A stretch of 64,000 nucleotides of DNA from Shinisaurus crocodilurus (lineage: Eukaryota > Chordata > Lepidosauria > Squamata > Shinisauridae), in the NCBI GenBank assembly GCA_021292165.1, contig CM037879.1:163672886-163736885 (forward strand), written 5' to 3'. Of the stretch, positions 1-10,566 are shown in pieces (positions within the stretch are counted from its first letter, which is position 1; the number at the start of each line of letters is the position of its first letter). A program made the translations under genes and the position numbers. The notes beneath the pieces were generated by a model, which was given only the letters and a program-made list of their open reading frames with translations, was not told the DNA's origin and did no database searches.

Positions 1-859
1 AGTCAACCCTCAAATTAAGAGGGGCTGCGTCCCTTCACTGGGCAGCTAAGTTTACCTCCTTAAGTGTTTGTCTTCCTCCTGGTTATTTCCAGACTTGATC
101 ATCTTTTACATTTTGTAGCCAGCTCTATCTGAAGTGTTTTAGTGCAGGTATAGTATTATGCAAGATTGAAAGGCAAAGCAGCCTATCTAAGTGGTTCACA
201 GTCTATGCTAGATAAAGAACAATGTGGGGGGGAAAGAAAGGAAGGAAGAAGATGTGTTGATTGGTTTTGGCCTCTGTGTATGTCCAGGCCTTCCCTCATC
301 CACTGCTTCTCCACTGTAAAATCCCCTTTGCCAAAGTGGCTTTATTCAGATGTTTAATATTTATTTTTATTTTTAAGAGCACTGGAGCTCTGTCACATGC
401 CTTGGAGTATAACCGACTGAATTGGGATTACTGAGGCATAATAAGCACTTTTCAGATCCTGTAAAGAGGAAGATGTGCTCGAACCTTGAGCTGCAGCACA
501 TGGGCTGTAGAAGTGGTGATGGAGAGGATGGGCAGGCGGGTCAAGCACTTGTTGATTAAAATTTTAAGCAGAGCCAATATTTATTTGGTTGCAACTAGTT
601 CTTTATGCAATCATATGAACAGATTCAATATGAAAATATAGATTGTATAGCTTTCTTCTCTGTAGTGCCATTTTCAATCTCATATGACCCTCTTTGGGAA
701 CAGGTAAAGCAAAGCAAGTGGTACTGCCTTGCCTGGCCTAGCTGGGGTCACATTCCCCCTGAGGGATAAGGTTCAGAGCCTGCATTGCTGCTGGATAGCT
801 ATGGGGTATCAGGGGTAAGGATTGGTTGATGAGCAGTCTTCAGCTGCTTCTGTCGGAGA

Positions 860-1450
860 ATGATTTGGCGCCATTATCCATGCTTTAGTAACTCCTGCTT
901 TTCACTTTACATGGGGCCAGCTTTTGAAGACAGGTTACACAGCGCAGTTAGCTACAGTAACTCACCTCCTGAGAGGGCAAGTTGTAGAAAGCATATGACA
1001 GCCTTTCTGGTTCCTCTGTACTTGTTGCTTGTCTGCTTCCTGGCTCAGTTCAAAGTGCTGGCATTGATCTTTAAAGACCCAGACAGTCTAGTGGCCTGCA
1101 TACATTAGGGGGCATCTCCTCCCATACATACTGGTGCAGAGCTGGGCCTTCTCTGTGGTGGTCCCCCCACACTGTGCAGTGTCCTCTCTAGTGGGGTGTG
1201 CCTGGCCCACAAGTTGATGGTCTTCTGGTGCCATCTCTTGCTGGTTGCCTGGTTACATTTTACACTGTGGTTGGTTGTTGGTTGTTTTAGTTAGCTGTTG
1301 AAGTTTAATCTGTCCGTTTCATTATGGTTTTATTGATGCTTCATGTATAATGGTTTGTTCTGGATCGTTCCTTATTTTAATTTGGCCATCCCTTTGAGTG
1401 CCACTTGACAACAGAGAATGTTGCTTATAAATGCCTAAATAAATAAATCC
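860..1450 (+). repeat. L2/CR1-type LINE 3' fragment, decayed
   Basis: The + strand encodes a degraded tail of a LINE reverse transcriptase ORF. The stretch reading FLAQFKVLALIFK matches the recurring squamate L2/CR1 pattern of HWLPV..RxQFKVLxLTxKAL. It is followed by a T/G-rich 3' UTR and ends in an AAATAAATAAAT tail near 1437-1448. The 5' part of the ORF is missing or too decayed to read. Confidence 0.6.
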
Positions 1451-1464
1451 AGTATTGCTTCAGC

Positions 1465-1650
1465 AACCCACTGAGGTAGGTCAGTATTCATCCCATACTG
1501 TTAATGGGGGAGGGCTGAGGCTAAGGGAACTATGGTGCGTCCATGTACCCAGCGAGTCCAGGGATCTGGTGAGATTTGAACTGGGGACTTGCTGTCTCAC
1601 AGCTCTTGCCATTAACCACAACGCTATACCATGCCTGTGGTTCTGGCCCT
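1465..1650 (-). repeat. MIR/CORE-SINE-like fragment
   Basis: The sequence resembles the reverse complement of a MIR-type tRNA-derived SINE. GATTTGAACTGGGG, CTCTTGCCATTAACCACAACGC and CACTGAGGTAGGTCAGTATT follow the order of a MIR head and core read on the - strand. It is old and diverged, and the class call rests on pattern recognition only. Confidence 0.5.
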
Positions 1651-1669
1651 TGAAAGCTTAAGGCTATAT

Positions 1670-2240
1670 TTATTTATAGTGCCATCAGTGTGCACAATGC
1701 ATTACAGCATATAAGACAACAAGTCCGTGCCCCATGGAGCTTACATTCTAACATTTGATATGGGGAAAACAACAGAGGGAGGGGCAGGAAGTGGAGGGAG
1801 GAGTAAACAGGGAAGCTACATGCACTTGTTTTAGTTGCACCTGCTTAGGCTTCGTTATAGGCTGAGCTCCAGCATGGTGTGGGAACTGGTGGGACCGTGC
1901 CAAAGGCATCACGGAGAAGGTTGCTTTTGAGGAGGGATCTGAATGAAGTAAGAGAGGTGGACATCATGCAGGTGTCCTGGGGGGCACTTCCATGCATATG
2001 TGGGAGCAAGGGAGGAAGGGCGGAGCCTTTGAAGGAGCAGGAGACCTTTGGCTGCTGGAGGAGCAAAGACAGGTATCGGGATGCAAGAATGGAGAGATAA
2101 GGGATGGGGTGGGCTAGGCCCTCGAGGGCTTTGAAGGTAAGGACAAGAAGCGTGTGGTGCCAAAGGGCCGTTGCTCTCTTGCTGCTAAAGAGGAGCATGG
2201 CTGTTCTAATGGGGTGCAATTGCAGGCTCACTGTCCCTTC
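1670..2240. repeat. Putative old interspersed repeat, class not assigned
   Basis: The opening (TTTATTTATAGTGCCATCAGTGTGCA and on) and the phrases about 'GAGGGATCTGAATGAAGTAAGAG' further in recall an old amniote repeat seen in many reptile genomes. I cannot name the family. Several short open frames cross it on both strands, but none resembles a protein. Confidence 0.3.
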
Positions 2241-3400
2241 ACTGTGGTTACGTTTCCATTTTCCGGGCCTGGGCTTTTTGTGACCGCATCATAGCGCTGA
2301 ATCCTTTTAAAGGAGGAAATGGAGCTCGCCTAGCATGGTCTAGGGGACCGCAGGGCAGATTGCTCTGCATAGTTCTGATTGTCAGGAAGGAAACTAACTG
2401 ATCTCACTGGCAGGCCTGTATATCGGAGTCTAACAAACAGAGAAGTAGACATTCAGGGAATGAGATAATTGCTTCATGCAGTTCAGTAATCTGCCTCCAG
2501 CAGTGACCAATATCTGATGTTTTCATAAGGGACGGAGCCTTGATCAGTGCCCCTAGTTAAATGTTCAGGACTGACTGACTGGGTCAGAGGGTTCTTCAGT
2601 GACTCTTCAGTGATCAATTTGCTCCCTGATGCATGAGATCCAGTTACCCTTAGTTTCTCGTGCGGAGTTAGCGTTGTTGTGATTGGTCACAAATGTTCAG
2701 AATTCCTCAGTATTTAATTCAGTGACCCTTTGTGCTAGGCAAGTAAATTGGTAGCTCCTTGTATTAATTCATAATGCACCATGCATTGGTGTAATAAACA
2801 GGACCGTGCTGTCAGCATTTTAACAAGGGTGCAGTGGAATATATGACCCTTTTGCTGTGTTTAAACTCCAGAGTTTCTCTGGATGCATGTTCCACAGAAA
2901 AAGAAACAAGACTGATGGATATGTTGTTCATGTAAGAGCAAAATGCTTCCTAAGGGAGAATCCCTTTCTAGCTGCCGACCCTTATATAAAGCTGCATTTG
3001 CAGAAAATGTTTACGGCATGTTCCTGAAAGCTACGCTGAGTGTACTGTTAATCTTACAAAGTGTTCTGCCTGTGTCCTAGAGGGATGAATGGAGGACGGG
3101 AGAACTTCAGTCTTGCCTGTTAAATTCTTGTAGTACATTGTCCATTTCTTTAAAGAAAAAGAAAAAGAAAACCTAATTTCTGCCGTAAGTGCTTACCAGT
3201 GTCCAAACGTGTGTGTAGGGTGGGGTGGGGTGGGGGCTATATAATCTCCCCTTTGATTTTTACTGATTGCACTTCTGTGCATGGCCCTGGAGGGCTTTTT
3301 CTGAAAATTGCTTTGGCCATTCACCCCAGTGCTTGCTTTACTGCTGGCCAGTTTACCAAGTTGCAGCACTTTCTCTATAGTCCCATGAAAATCTGAATAG

Positions 3401-3540
3401 CGGGGGAAGGGGAACTTGTGTCCCTCCAGATGTTGTTGGGACTACAATTCTCCACATCCCTGGTCATTGGCCAGGCTGGCTAAAGCTTATGAGAGCAGGA
3501 ATCCAACATTGTCTGAAGGGTCATAGGTTCCCCACGCCTG
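3401..3540. mobile_element. Nonautonomous hAT-like palindromic element
   Basis: A foldback element about 140 bp long. Its right end reads GGTTCCCCACGCCTG and its left end CGGGGGAAGGGGAAC, which are imperfect inverted repeats. The flanks CTGAATAG and CTATATAG match at six of eight positions, consistent with an aged 8-bp target duplication. It is one of several copies in this window of a family whose arms read GGGGAACCTGTGGCCCTCC. Confidence 0.6.
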
Positions 3541-3553
3541 CTATATAGGAAAG

Positions 3554-4742
3554 TGTGGAGGACCAAACACCTGGTCCTTGGCGCGAGTTCGGCACTCAAC
3601 TGGTTAACCGGCACTGAGAAAATGCCCTTTATGCGGCTCCTGTGCATTTAGAACACAACCGCTACCTAATAAATGACATGGAACCGTGCTTAGGTCAAAG
3701 AATAGACTTTATTTACTATACGGCTAATGGAGCGGAACTAATAGACTTGTGGAGGAAGAGGGGGGGCTGGCTGATGCGCCAGACTCCCACCCTTTCCTAC
3801 TCCAAAGGAAACCCAGCACTTGCCACCATGTGGCCCGGAAGGGGGGGGGCTGGCTGACCCGCCACCACCCCACCCTTGCCTACTGGCAAAGGAACCAAGA
3901 CCCTCTGAGATCTCAAGATACCAGACTGCCAGCCTCAGCTGTCTGCAATCCTACTTGGATCTCTGTTTAGGGACTCGCCTTCCATTTCTGTAACCTGGAT
4001 TTAGATACTGAACTCACAGAGCACTACAAAACCCATGTGGGGTAAAACCAAACAAGGTTTATTTCTGGTAGCATCTTACAACAAGATTAGGGAAATGAGA
4101 GAAGCACACAATATAGAGAGACACTTTAGTACACAGTAAAGCTGCAAAACAATAAAGACCTGATTCCTTAAAATCTCTCAGACACACACCTGTTACCTGA
4201 GGGTGGTCCCTTCAAGGGTTAGATCCAGCACAGCCTTGCCGCCCGATGGAGAATTACCACACCTACCCGAAGGTCCGAGATGGGTAAACTCTTACAAGGC
4301 TTGCCTTTCACCAGAGCCTTCAAACCAGCTAATTTTACCAGGAGCTGCCTGGGGTCGGTTCCTGAGGGAACCCTAAAGCCCTAAAGGCTTGGGCTCCTTG
4401 CTGGTGCGCTGCCATGCCGGGCACGCTACCAAACGGACTAAGACCAAGAACAAAGGCTACACGTGGGGAAATAGCTCTTCCCCCTCCCCTTTTCTGTAGC
4501 CTTCTTGCTTCAGCCAATCAATTTGAACTTCACCTGGCCAGGCAGGGAAAAGGGAACTGGCCAGGCAGGGGGGAAGGGAACTCGTGAGTCATGGCTTGAA
4601 CTATCTACATATGAAAAGCCTAGGCCAGCTTCTCTAGATCTAGGCGCCACCCATTCCATCCGAGGCCCTCGCCTCCTCCCAGCCCCCACCTGGTTCACAC
4701 ATGAGGTGTGTGTGTGTACCCCCAAAGGCTCGTTTCTCCACA
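3554..4742 (-). mobile_element. LTR-type repeat, composite, no internal coding region
   Basis: The left 350 bp (TGTGGAGGACC..., GCGAGTTCGGCACTCAACTGG, ATGGAGCGGAACTAA) match the reverse complement of the LTR at 6314-7077. The remainder from about 3905 matches the LTR-like repeat at 23459-24292, sharing AACTGCCAGCCT-like, TTTATT polyadenylation and GCCAATCA-like blocks. The right end TTTCTCCACA matches both LTR ends. The sequence is therefore either a mosaic LTR or one LTR nested in another. The 5-bp flanks GAAAG and AGACT do not match. Confidence 0.55.
3745..3890. repeat. Two-copy tandem repeat of about 85 bp inside the LTR
   Basis: The block GGGGGGCTGGCTGATGCGCC followed by CCACCCTTTCCTACT...AAAGGAACC recurs as GGGGGGCTGGCTGACCCGCC followed by CCACCCTTGCCTACTGGCAAAGGAACC. 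The second copy is diverged. Confidence 0.55.
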
Positions 4743-5470
4743 AGACTACTAGGAATTTCACACTATAAACATAGCAGGTCATAACCTGAACAAAGCGAAA
4801 AGCTTCAATCTAGAGGCGTAGCATATTGCAGAAGAAGAATTAACTTTACATCAGAGAATCTGACTTACGGACTTAGCGTAGCGATCTGTATTGTTGATCT
4901 CCAGGCGCACCTTCCCGGGGTGGGAAGTTGCTTGGTCGTAGCTGTAGCTAGCGACCTGACCTGTGCCAGCCTGCACCGTGTTCCCAACAACCCTTTTTCT
5001 GCTGTGCTTGGCTTTTTCTACCCTCTCCCGCCCCGCCCCCGCCCCCACCCCGCCCTTGAGGACCAGGTGGGCTGGTTCTGCCCTACGGGGAGGTGGCGCC
5101 TCATGTTTCTTGGCACCTCCTGGATACTTTAGGGGTAATCTGCAGCTCTTTGAGACTGCCCCCCACCTTTGGAATGTTTATGCCCTTCGATGTGGATCGA
5201 TGTAAATGTGCCCTATTGAGGGTATGCAGATGCGGCCACGTATAACCAGTCTGGCTAGAACTGTGTCTCCTGTCCTCTTCGTCCCCCCTGGGGATTATGC
5301 AAAGGGGTGGTGTCAGTTTACCAGGGGAAACTGTGTCAGGGTACATGTCACTGTGTGTGCTCAGGCTTTCTCCACAGAAAGTTAATTAAAAAGGAGGAGC
5401 TAAAACCCTGCACTTCCCTCCTGCTTGTGTTGAAGACAGGCTCCTATAAAGGATCAGGATCAGCTCTTAA

Positions 5471-5640
5471 TTTCATAGAATCACAGAATCGTAGAGTTGG
5501 AAGGGGCCTATAAGGCCATCGAGTCCAACCCCCTGCTCAGCGCAGGAGAACAGATGTGGGCAGCCCAGGCAGTCACCCATTCATGCACTGACCCGGCTCA
5601 TACCTGCTTAGCTTCAGCATGTGGCCTGCATTATGTGCTC
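5471..5640 (-). repeat. 5S rRNA-derived SINE with CR1-like tail, long form
   Basis: Read on the - strand, the head contains GAAGCTAAGCAGGT, then CCGGGTCAGTGCATGAATGG and GTGACTGCCTGGG. These align with the internal promoter half of 5S rRNA (GGAAGCTAAGCAGGGTCGGG ... TGGATGGGAGACCGCCTGGG). The tail reads AGGGGGTTGGACTCGATGGC then CCTTCCAACTCTACGATTCT and ends in ATTCTATGA-like units, as CR1 3' ends do. This copy keeps a longer stretch of 5S than the copies at 5993 and 44998. Confidence 0.65.
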
Positions 5641-5644
5641 TCGA

Positions 5645-5760
5645 CGCCACTCATTTTATTTATTACAATTCTGTACTGCCCAGTAGCCAAAGCTCTCTGG
5701 GCAGTTTACAAAGATTAAAAACGGTCAAAATACAATATTGTAACATAACATAAAAACCAT
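5645..5760 (-). repeat. L2-type LINE 3' tail
   Basis: The + strand reads TTTATTTATTACAATTCTGTACTGCCCAGTAGCC..CTCTGGGCAGTTTACAAAG. This is the reverse complement of the common squamate tail 'TAAACTGCCCAGAGAGC...AATAAATAAA'. Only the tail is present. Confidence 0.6.
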
Positions 5761-5939
5761 TTACATACAAAGGCTGGTGGGGACATCATGATCATCCGTG
5801 ATTGTGCACACACCCCTCCCCCCCCATATTCACACAACGGCTAAATACGTTCGCCAGAGGTGGTTAACACACAGCTTCGTGGAAAAACAGCTTTAAAAAT
5901 GGTAGAGGTGTGTGTGTGTGGGGGGGGGGATCTGGTTAG

Positions 5940-6165
5940 TGCGCAATCCTATGCATGTTTAGATAGGAAAAAAATCCTAGGACTTTTGTTTCGTGGCTTA
6001 TGCTGGCTCAGCTTGTCTGAGTGTGGAAAGCTAAGCAGGGTCAAGCCTGGTTATTACTTGGATGGGAGACCCCTCCTCCAGTTTCCTGCATTGAGCAGGG
6101 GGTTGGACCCGATGGCCTTGTAGGCTCCTTCCAACTCTATGATCTATGAAATCTAGGATTGCAGC
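5940..6165. repeat. Short inverted repeat (GCAATCCTATGCA family) split by a SINE
   Basis: The left piece GCGCAATCCTATGCATG and the right piece ATCTAGGATTGCAG are the two ends of a short foldback repeat. The 5S-type SINE at 5993-6155 lies between them. Fuller copies of the same family are at 11925-12016 and 34130-34212. Confidence 0.45.
5993..6155 (+). repeat. 5S rRNA-derived SINE with CR1-like tail, short form
   Basis: The head GGAAAGCTAAGCAGGGTCAA and GCCTGGTTATTACTTGGATG plus GGAGACC reproduce box A, the intermediate element and box C of the 5S rRNA gene promoter. Directly after box C the sequence switches to CCTCCTCCAGTTTCCTGCAT and then a CR1-type end, CAGGGGGTTGGACCCGATGG through CCAACTCTATGATCTATGAA. 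It has the same structure as the copy at 44998-45163. The 5S half is too short and altered to be a functional 5S gene. Confidence 0.8.
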
Positions 6166-6313
6166 TTTAATGCAGCAAGAGGGGATGGGGTTGGTCTGGG
6201 AAGGAGAACACAGAGACATTTGTCTAATTGGGGTAAAATTTGTAAGACCTCACTAAGGTACAAATTCTCAAGCAAAACCAACATAAAAATAAATGGGAGT
6301 GCTAATCAGTGGC

Positions 6314-7077
6314 TGTGGAGAAAGCCTGACACGAGTATACACGCACACACCAGTCTCCGTCCTCCAGGGGAGGGGGGCGAGAAGGGGAGATTGGGTTACA
6401 GGGAAGCAGCCAGACAGACCAGCATTCCAGCAATGGAGGATCTCGCTTGTAATCCACAAAACCCAGGAAAGGATCATCAAGACCATCAACCTAACAGGGC
6501 AGTCTCAAAGAGCTGTAAAATATCCAATACGTCACCTTCTTCCCGGGCAGGAATAAGCCCACTTGACACGAAGGGGCAGGCAATAGCCCCACCTGACCTA
6601 AGGGGCGGGAGAGCAGGAAACACAGAGGTAGAAAACCCCCCTCCTCTCCTTTTGTTGGTTGTTGGGAACCCAGGGTACTTTTGAGTACGAACCACACTCC
6701 AGCGGCGGCTGGAGTAAGCTGTTTCCTTCCCCGGATCGGACAGACCCAGAGTTAGGCTGAAACTGACTAGCGTGACGTCTCTGATCTAAGGTAACTGACT
6801 AATCCAAATGCGCTAGCCTGGGAGCCTGTCATTGATAAACTTAAAGGTCACATCAGGTCTTATTGACGTTGTAGTAATTCCTAGAAGGTTGTTAGTTCCG
6901 CTCCATATCCTGTGTAAATAAATAAAGGCCTTATTTGGCAGTTCAAAGGCTGAGTTTCCTTTTGTTTGCACGAAACCTCTTAGGTGGTTTCTTTCGCTTG
7001 TACGGGCTGTAACGCTGCACTGGTTAACCCGTTAAGCGCCGAACTCACGCAAAGGATCCAGGTGCTGATCCTTCACA
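6314..7077 (+). mobile_element. Solo LTR (764 bp) with 5-bp target duplication
   Basis: The element starts TGTGGAGAAAGCC and ends GATCCTTCACA, so it has TG...CA termini. It is flanked by GTGGC on both sides (6309-6313 and 7078-7082). An AATAAA signal lies in its 3' third (GTAAATAAATAAAGGCC near 6915-6930), as expected for an LTR. There is no internal region, so this is a solo LTR left by recombination between two LTRs. Its family is shared with the left part of 3554-4742. I cannot decide between gypsy and endogenous retrovirus. Confidence 0.8.
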
Positions 7078-8774
7078 GTGGCTAACCTGGGATGAGGTAT
7101 TCTTTTATCAGGAAGCAGTTTGGGTGCAGAATGGGCAGACAGAGAAGAATCCCACCCGCTCGCCCACCTCCCCTGCAGTATGTCTTTCTAGCCCTTCTCT
7201 GGGTAGAAGGATCAGCACTAGCTGGAATGCCCTTTGTATTAGCGTTGAACAAGGAGAGAGACACTTACACCTCTCAAAATTCTGACGCTGTGAGAACATG
7301 ATTGAGATTAATTTTCTGTTCATTTGCGATGCAATGGGAGTTGAAGCATCGCAGCATGCCTTGCTGTAGTCTAGATAAAGAAGAAGCAGACACATCCACT
7401 AAATTGCAGGAGAGAATGTAATAGAGACAATAGAGTGAATTGGAAAGAGAGAGAGAAATGTGCTCTGCTCAGATCTGCCCAGGAGGAGCACAGGAAAGAT
7501 GTCCCTTCACTGTACTAAAGGAATCTGTTCAGATAATCGTGAGGACAACCCAGTAGTTCTGATTTCAGGGCACCATTGCCACCTTTTATAATATTAGCAG
7601 AGGAGCAAAAGTGGACTGTCCCATAATCCCCCCTTTGTGTGTGATGTCCACAGAAAATGCTGCCCTGAAATCGTATATGAGTAAAATTCTGTATGGAGAG
7701 TTTTACAGGATCTTTCCTAAGCCACAGTGATAACTATTTAATTATCTAGTTCATTAACATGATGATCTTCGAAAACATGTAAAAGGGCTCCACATACTGC
7801 TTCCAGCGTTTATAGTTTCCACTCACAGGTGTTCAGGCCTGAGTCAATCCCGTGAAAAAAATGATCACTTGAAAGGGCTTATCTCTGCTTGGGAGTTGGG
7901 GCTCCTGAGAATTCAGTTAGAACAGTCTCTAAGGGCTGCTTCTTGCTTGTGTTTCCAGCCTGTCCACTGTGCGTCTAGCAGCAAATGCACAGAGATGTGG
8001 TCCACTGCCTCTCATTGGCATGTATCCACCTTATGTTTGGCAGACCGGCATTTCAGTTTCAAACATTTACACTGTTCATGACCCAGACACATAGTAGATA
8101 AAGCCGGAAATTTATCTGCCATGTAAAGTGCAAAGTGTCCACAAGGAAGGTATGTCTGGGAGGAAAGCCCAAATTAGAAACCTTATATAGGAGTTAGTTA
8201 GGAGGTTGAATCCAGAATGTCCCTTCTGTAAATGGAAGGGCTCCTTCCATGCATAGAAGGGACTGAGATCTAGCAGAAGCTCATGATGGAGGAAGGGGAA
8301 GGCAATTTTCACCTATTTTCTCTGCAACACCCTGCAACACCTCCCACAATGCATCGGAGGATCCCTTAAGCCTTGGGAGTAGCTTTTCAGGGGCCACAGG
8401 GAGAAGAAGGAATTGGTCAAAATTCTTGCCCCACCCTTGTGCCTCTAGTGGGAGTGTCTTGTGCGTGGTGTTCCAAGCCAGGATTTAATTGTTTTGGGGC
8501 TCGGTATTAATTTTTCTACTCGTATGCTATAATGCACAGTGCAACAAACAATGCTCTCCCCTGAAATGGGGTGCCCTGTCCCTGAGCAGAGGATCAAGCT
8601 GTGTTAGCCACTGGACCCTTCAGACCAGAAATCCCTCAAAACAAAACTGGTGAAAATGTAGAAATATGCGTTATTAGATATCCGGGCATGGGCTGAAGAA
8701 GCTGTGCAAAAAGGCACTGCTAGACCAAGAAGATAAAAAACAAACTCCCAACTGTGTGTTTTGTTTGTTTCTAG

Positions 8775-8939
8775 GGTCTCTTTGCTTTGTCATCAATGTT
8801 GCGACACTTTCCATATGCCCAGCAGCGGTTCCTCAAGCTCGGAGGCCTTCAAGTACTTAGAAATCTGTGTTCAGAGAAAGGAATGGAGACATTACACATC
8901 CGCATTGTAACGCTTCTCTATGATTTAATAGTGGAAAAG
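8775..8939 (+). CDS. SIL1: SIL1 nucleotide exchange factor, penultimate coding exon
   Basis: This exon encodes 55 residues that begin [19 protein letters not shown] and include [16 protein letters not shown] and [13 protein letters not shown]. These closely match the armadillo-like repeat region of vertebrate SIL1. SIL1 is the ER-lumenal co-chaperone that makes BiP (HSPA5) release ADP; loss of human SIL1 causes Marinesco-Sjogren syndrome. The exon follows a CTAG acceptor at 8771-8774 and ends at a consensus donor, AAG|GTAAGA. Both boundaries are phase 0, so it joins in frame to the next exon at 14942. The translation runs on past the donor for some 35 codons, but that part is intronic. Confidence 0.95.
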
Positions 8940-9320
8940 GTAAGAGGAGTTTTTATGTTCCACAAATCTCAGAACAAACATGAGTACACAGGAATGGGCC
9001 AGATATCACTTAAGAAACCCAAACCCTCCTTTCATCAGCTCATGAGATGCTAAGGTCCAAGGCGGAGCTCACATGCTGAGGTCCAGGGCAAAGAGTTGCA
9101 GAACCACTTTAATTTTAATTAAGCTTTAAATTTTATTGATTATATTATTTGTTTACCACCACCTTTTGGCTGTCAAGGGGTCCCCTTTTTTATATATAAT
9201 CCATCATGTCGGATATTCGTAAAGTTCACAAGTGGATTTCATCTGGAAGCACTAGAAAACAAGGCAGCAGACTTTTTTATTAGACAGTTTGTGCAGAGTG
9301 CAAGCTTGTAGGCGCTACAG

Positions 9321-9577
9321 CAGGGGTGCAGAGCCTATTTCAGCCTGAGGGTCAACTTCCATTTTGTAAAAGTTCTTGAGGGCCACATTCCAGTGGTGGG
9401 TGGGGCCAAAGGCAAAAGGGGCGGGGCCAAAATACCAGTGTATTTTAGCTTTAAGAAATTAAGCCTAAGGAGAGGCATTTCAACCTTTTCTGTGTTTGGG
9501 GGGAAAGGGGGCATGGCCTTCTGGGGCAACCCTGAAGGGTTGGATTTGGCCCCTGGGCCTGAGGTTCTGAACCCCTG
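9321..9577. mobile_element. Nonautonomous hAT element (257 bp)
   Basis: The terminal inverted repeats are CAGGGGTGCAGAGCCT on the left and GGTTCTGAACCCCTG on the right. The flanks CGCTACAG and CTCTACAG match at seven of eight positions, the 8-bp duplication typical of the hAT superfamily. The same family, with GGCC-rich arms (GGCCACATTC..., GGATTTGGCCCC), recurs at 14300-14620. Confidence 0.75.
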
Positions 9578-9779
9578 CTCTACAGCGTGGGGGTGCTGTG
9601 CTGAACTAGCTAGGTTGATTCCTCTGTGTGTGTGTGTTTTTCTAAATATGTTTTGTACTCGTGGAAACCTTGGGGCTCCATGGAGCATGTTCCTACTGCC
9701 CTCTTGTTTCTCAGTGGCCCAGTTTTGGCTCCATGTCTGCTGGCACTCACCATCTGAGTTTGCTATTAGAGGGAGTGAT

Positions 9780-9990
9780 TTAGACTATTCAAAGCGTTTC
9801 ACATCATCCTTATAATAACCCTGTAAGTTAGGTCAGGATCATTATCCCCACATTGCAGATGGGAGGCTGAGACAGGGTGGCTTGCCTAGCGCCACTTAGT
9901 TAGTTCATCACCAAGACAAGATTCCAAGTGTGGACTTCAAGTACCAACTTGGTCTCTTAGCCACTGCCACACTAGCTCATACTTGCGTGC
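9780..9990 (-). repeat. MIR-type SINE fragment
   Basis: CATTATCCCCACATTGCAGATG, GGAGGCTGAGACAGGGTGGC and TTGCCTAGCGCCACTTAGTT follow the reverse complement of the MIR consensus closely and in order. It is an old fragment. Confidence 0.65.
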
Positions 9991-10447
9991 TCAAGTTTCT
10001 GCTGTGTCTGCTCTGGTAAAGATAATTATTTAGCCCTCTATGGATGACTCATTGTTCCCCAGATTCTCTTAAGAGGGAACTCTTCACAAAAGTCATGGAT
10101 GGTTGCATTTGGCATGCTGCACTGTATCAAGTTACAAATTAGAGGCCATCCCCTGAATACATTATCCTTTTTATAGAGTACTTTCCCCTAAGCTTAGTGT
10201 GATGTTTTTTCATACACACAGAGCTATTCATTTCAGTGCATTGTTGACAACCACCAGCTGGAAGCTGTCCTTGTTTAGTTGGAGGAAGGAGATGAAGGCA
10301 TCGTCAGGTGCAGCAGGGTTTGCCCATGCCCTTTTAAAACTAAACTCATTGCAGATGAACCTGCGTATGGCTTACTTCTGATAACGCCATTGGCTCACTT
10401 CTCAGCTTCACTGCGCATTTCCATGAACAGGACTCCTGGATATAGTC

Positions 10448-10566
10448 CAGGGGTGAGGAACCTGTGGCCTTCCAACTCCCATCAGCCCCAGCCAGCATTG
10501 ACAGTGTTCGAAGATGATGGGAGTTATAGTCCAACCTCTGGAGGGCCATAGGTTCCCCACTCCTTG
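10448..10566. mobile_element. Nonautonomous hAT-like palindromic element
   Basis: The arms CAGGGGTGAGGAACCTGTGG and GGCCATAGGTTCCCCACTCC form an imperfect foldback. The central arms AACTCCCATCAGCCCCAGCC and GATGATGGGAGTTATAGTCC also pair in part. The flanks ATATAGTC and GTAGAGTT agree at only five of eight positions, so the ends are approximate. Confidence 0.5.

Larger units (their letters stand above)
1..8774 (+). other. SIL1: SIL1 intron (3' part; upstream exon lies outside the window)
   Basis: This stretch lies upstream of the first SIL1 exon in the window and ends at the splice acceptor at 8773-8774, which follows a T-rich tract. No reading frame in it resembles the preceding SIL1 exon, so the intron is longer than 8.7 kb. 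It holds the repeats listed separately. The parts 1-860, 2240-3400, 4743-5470 and 7083-8774 show nothing I recognise. Confidence 0.8.

Noticed and set aside
5993..6155. Possible functional 5S rRNA gene
   Set aside because: Only the promoter-bearing middle of 5S is present. The 5' and 3' stem halves are missing and a CR1-like tail is fused on, so it is a SINE.
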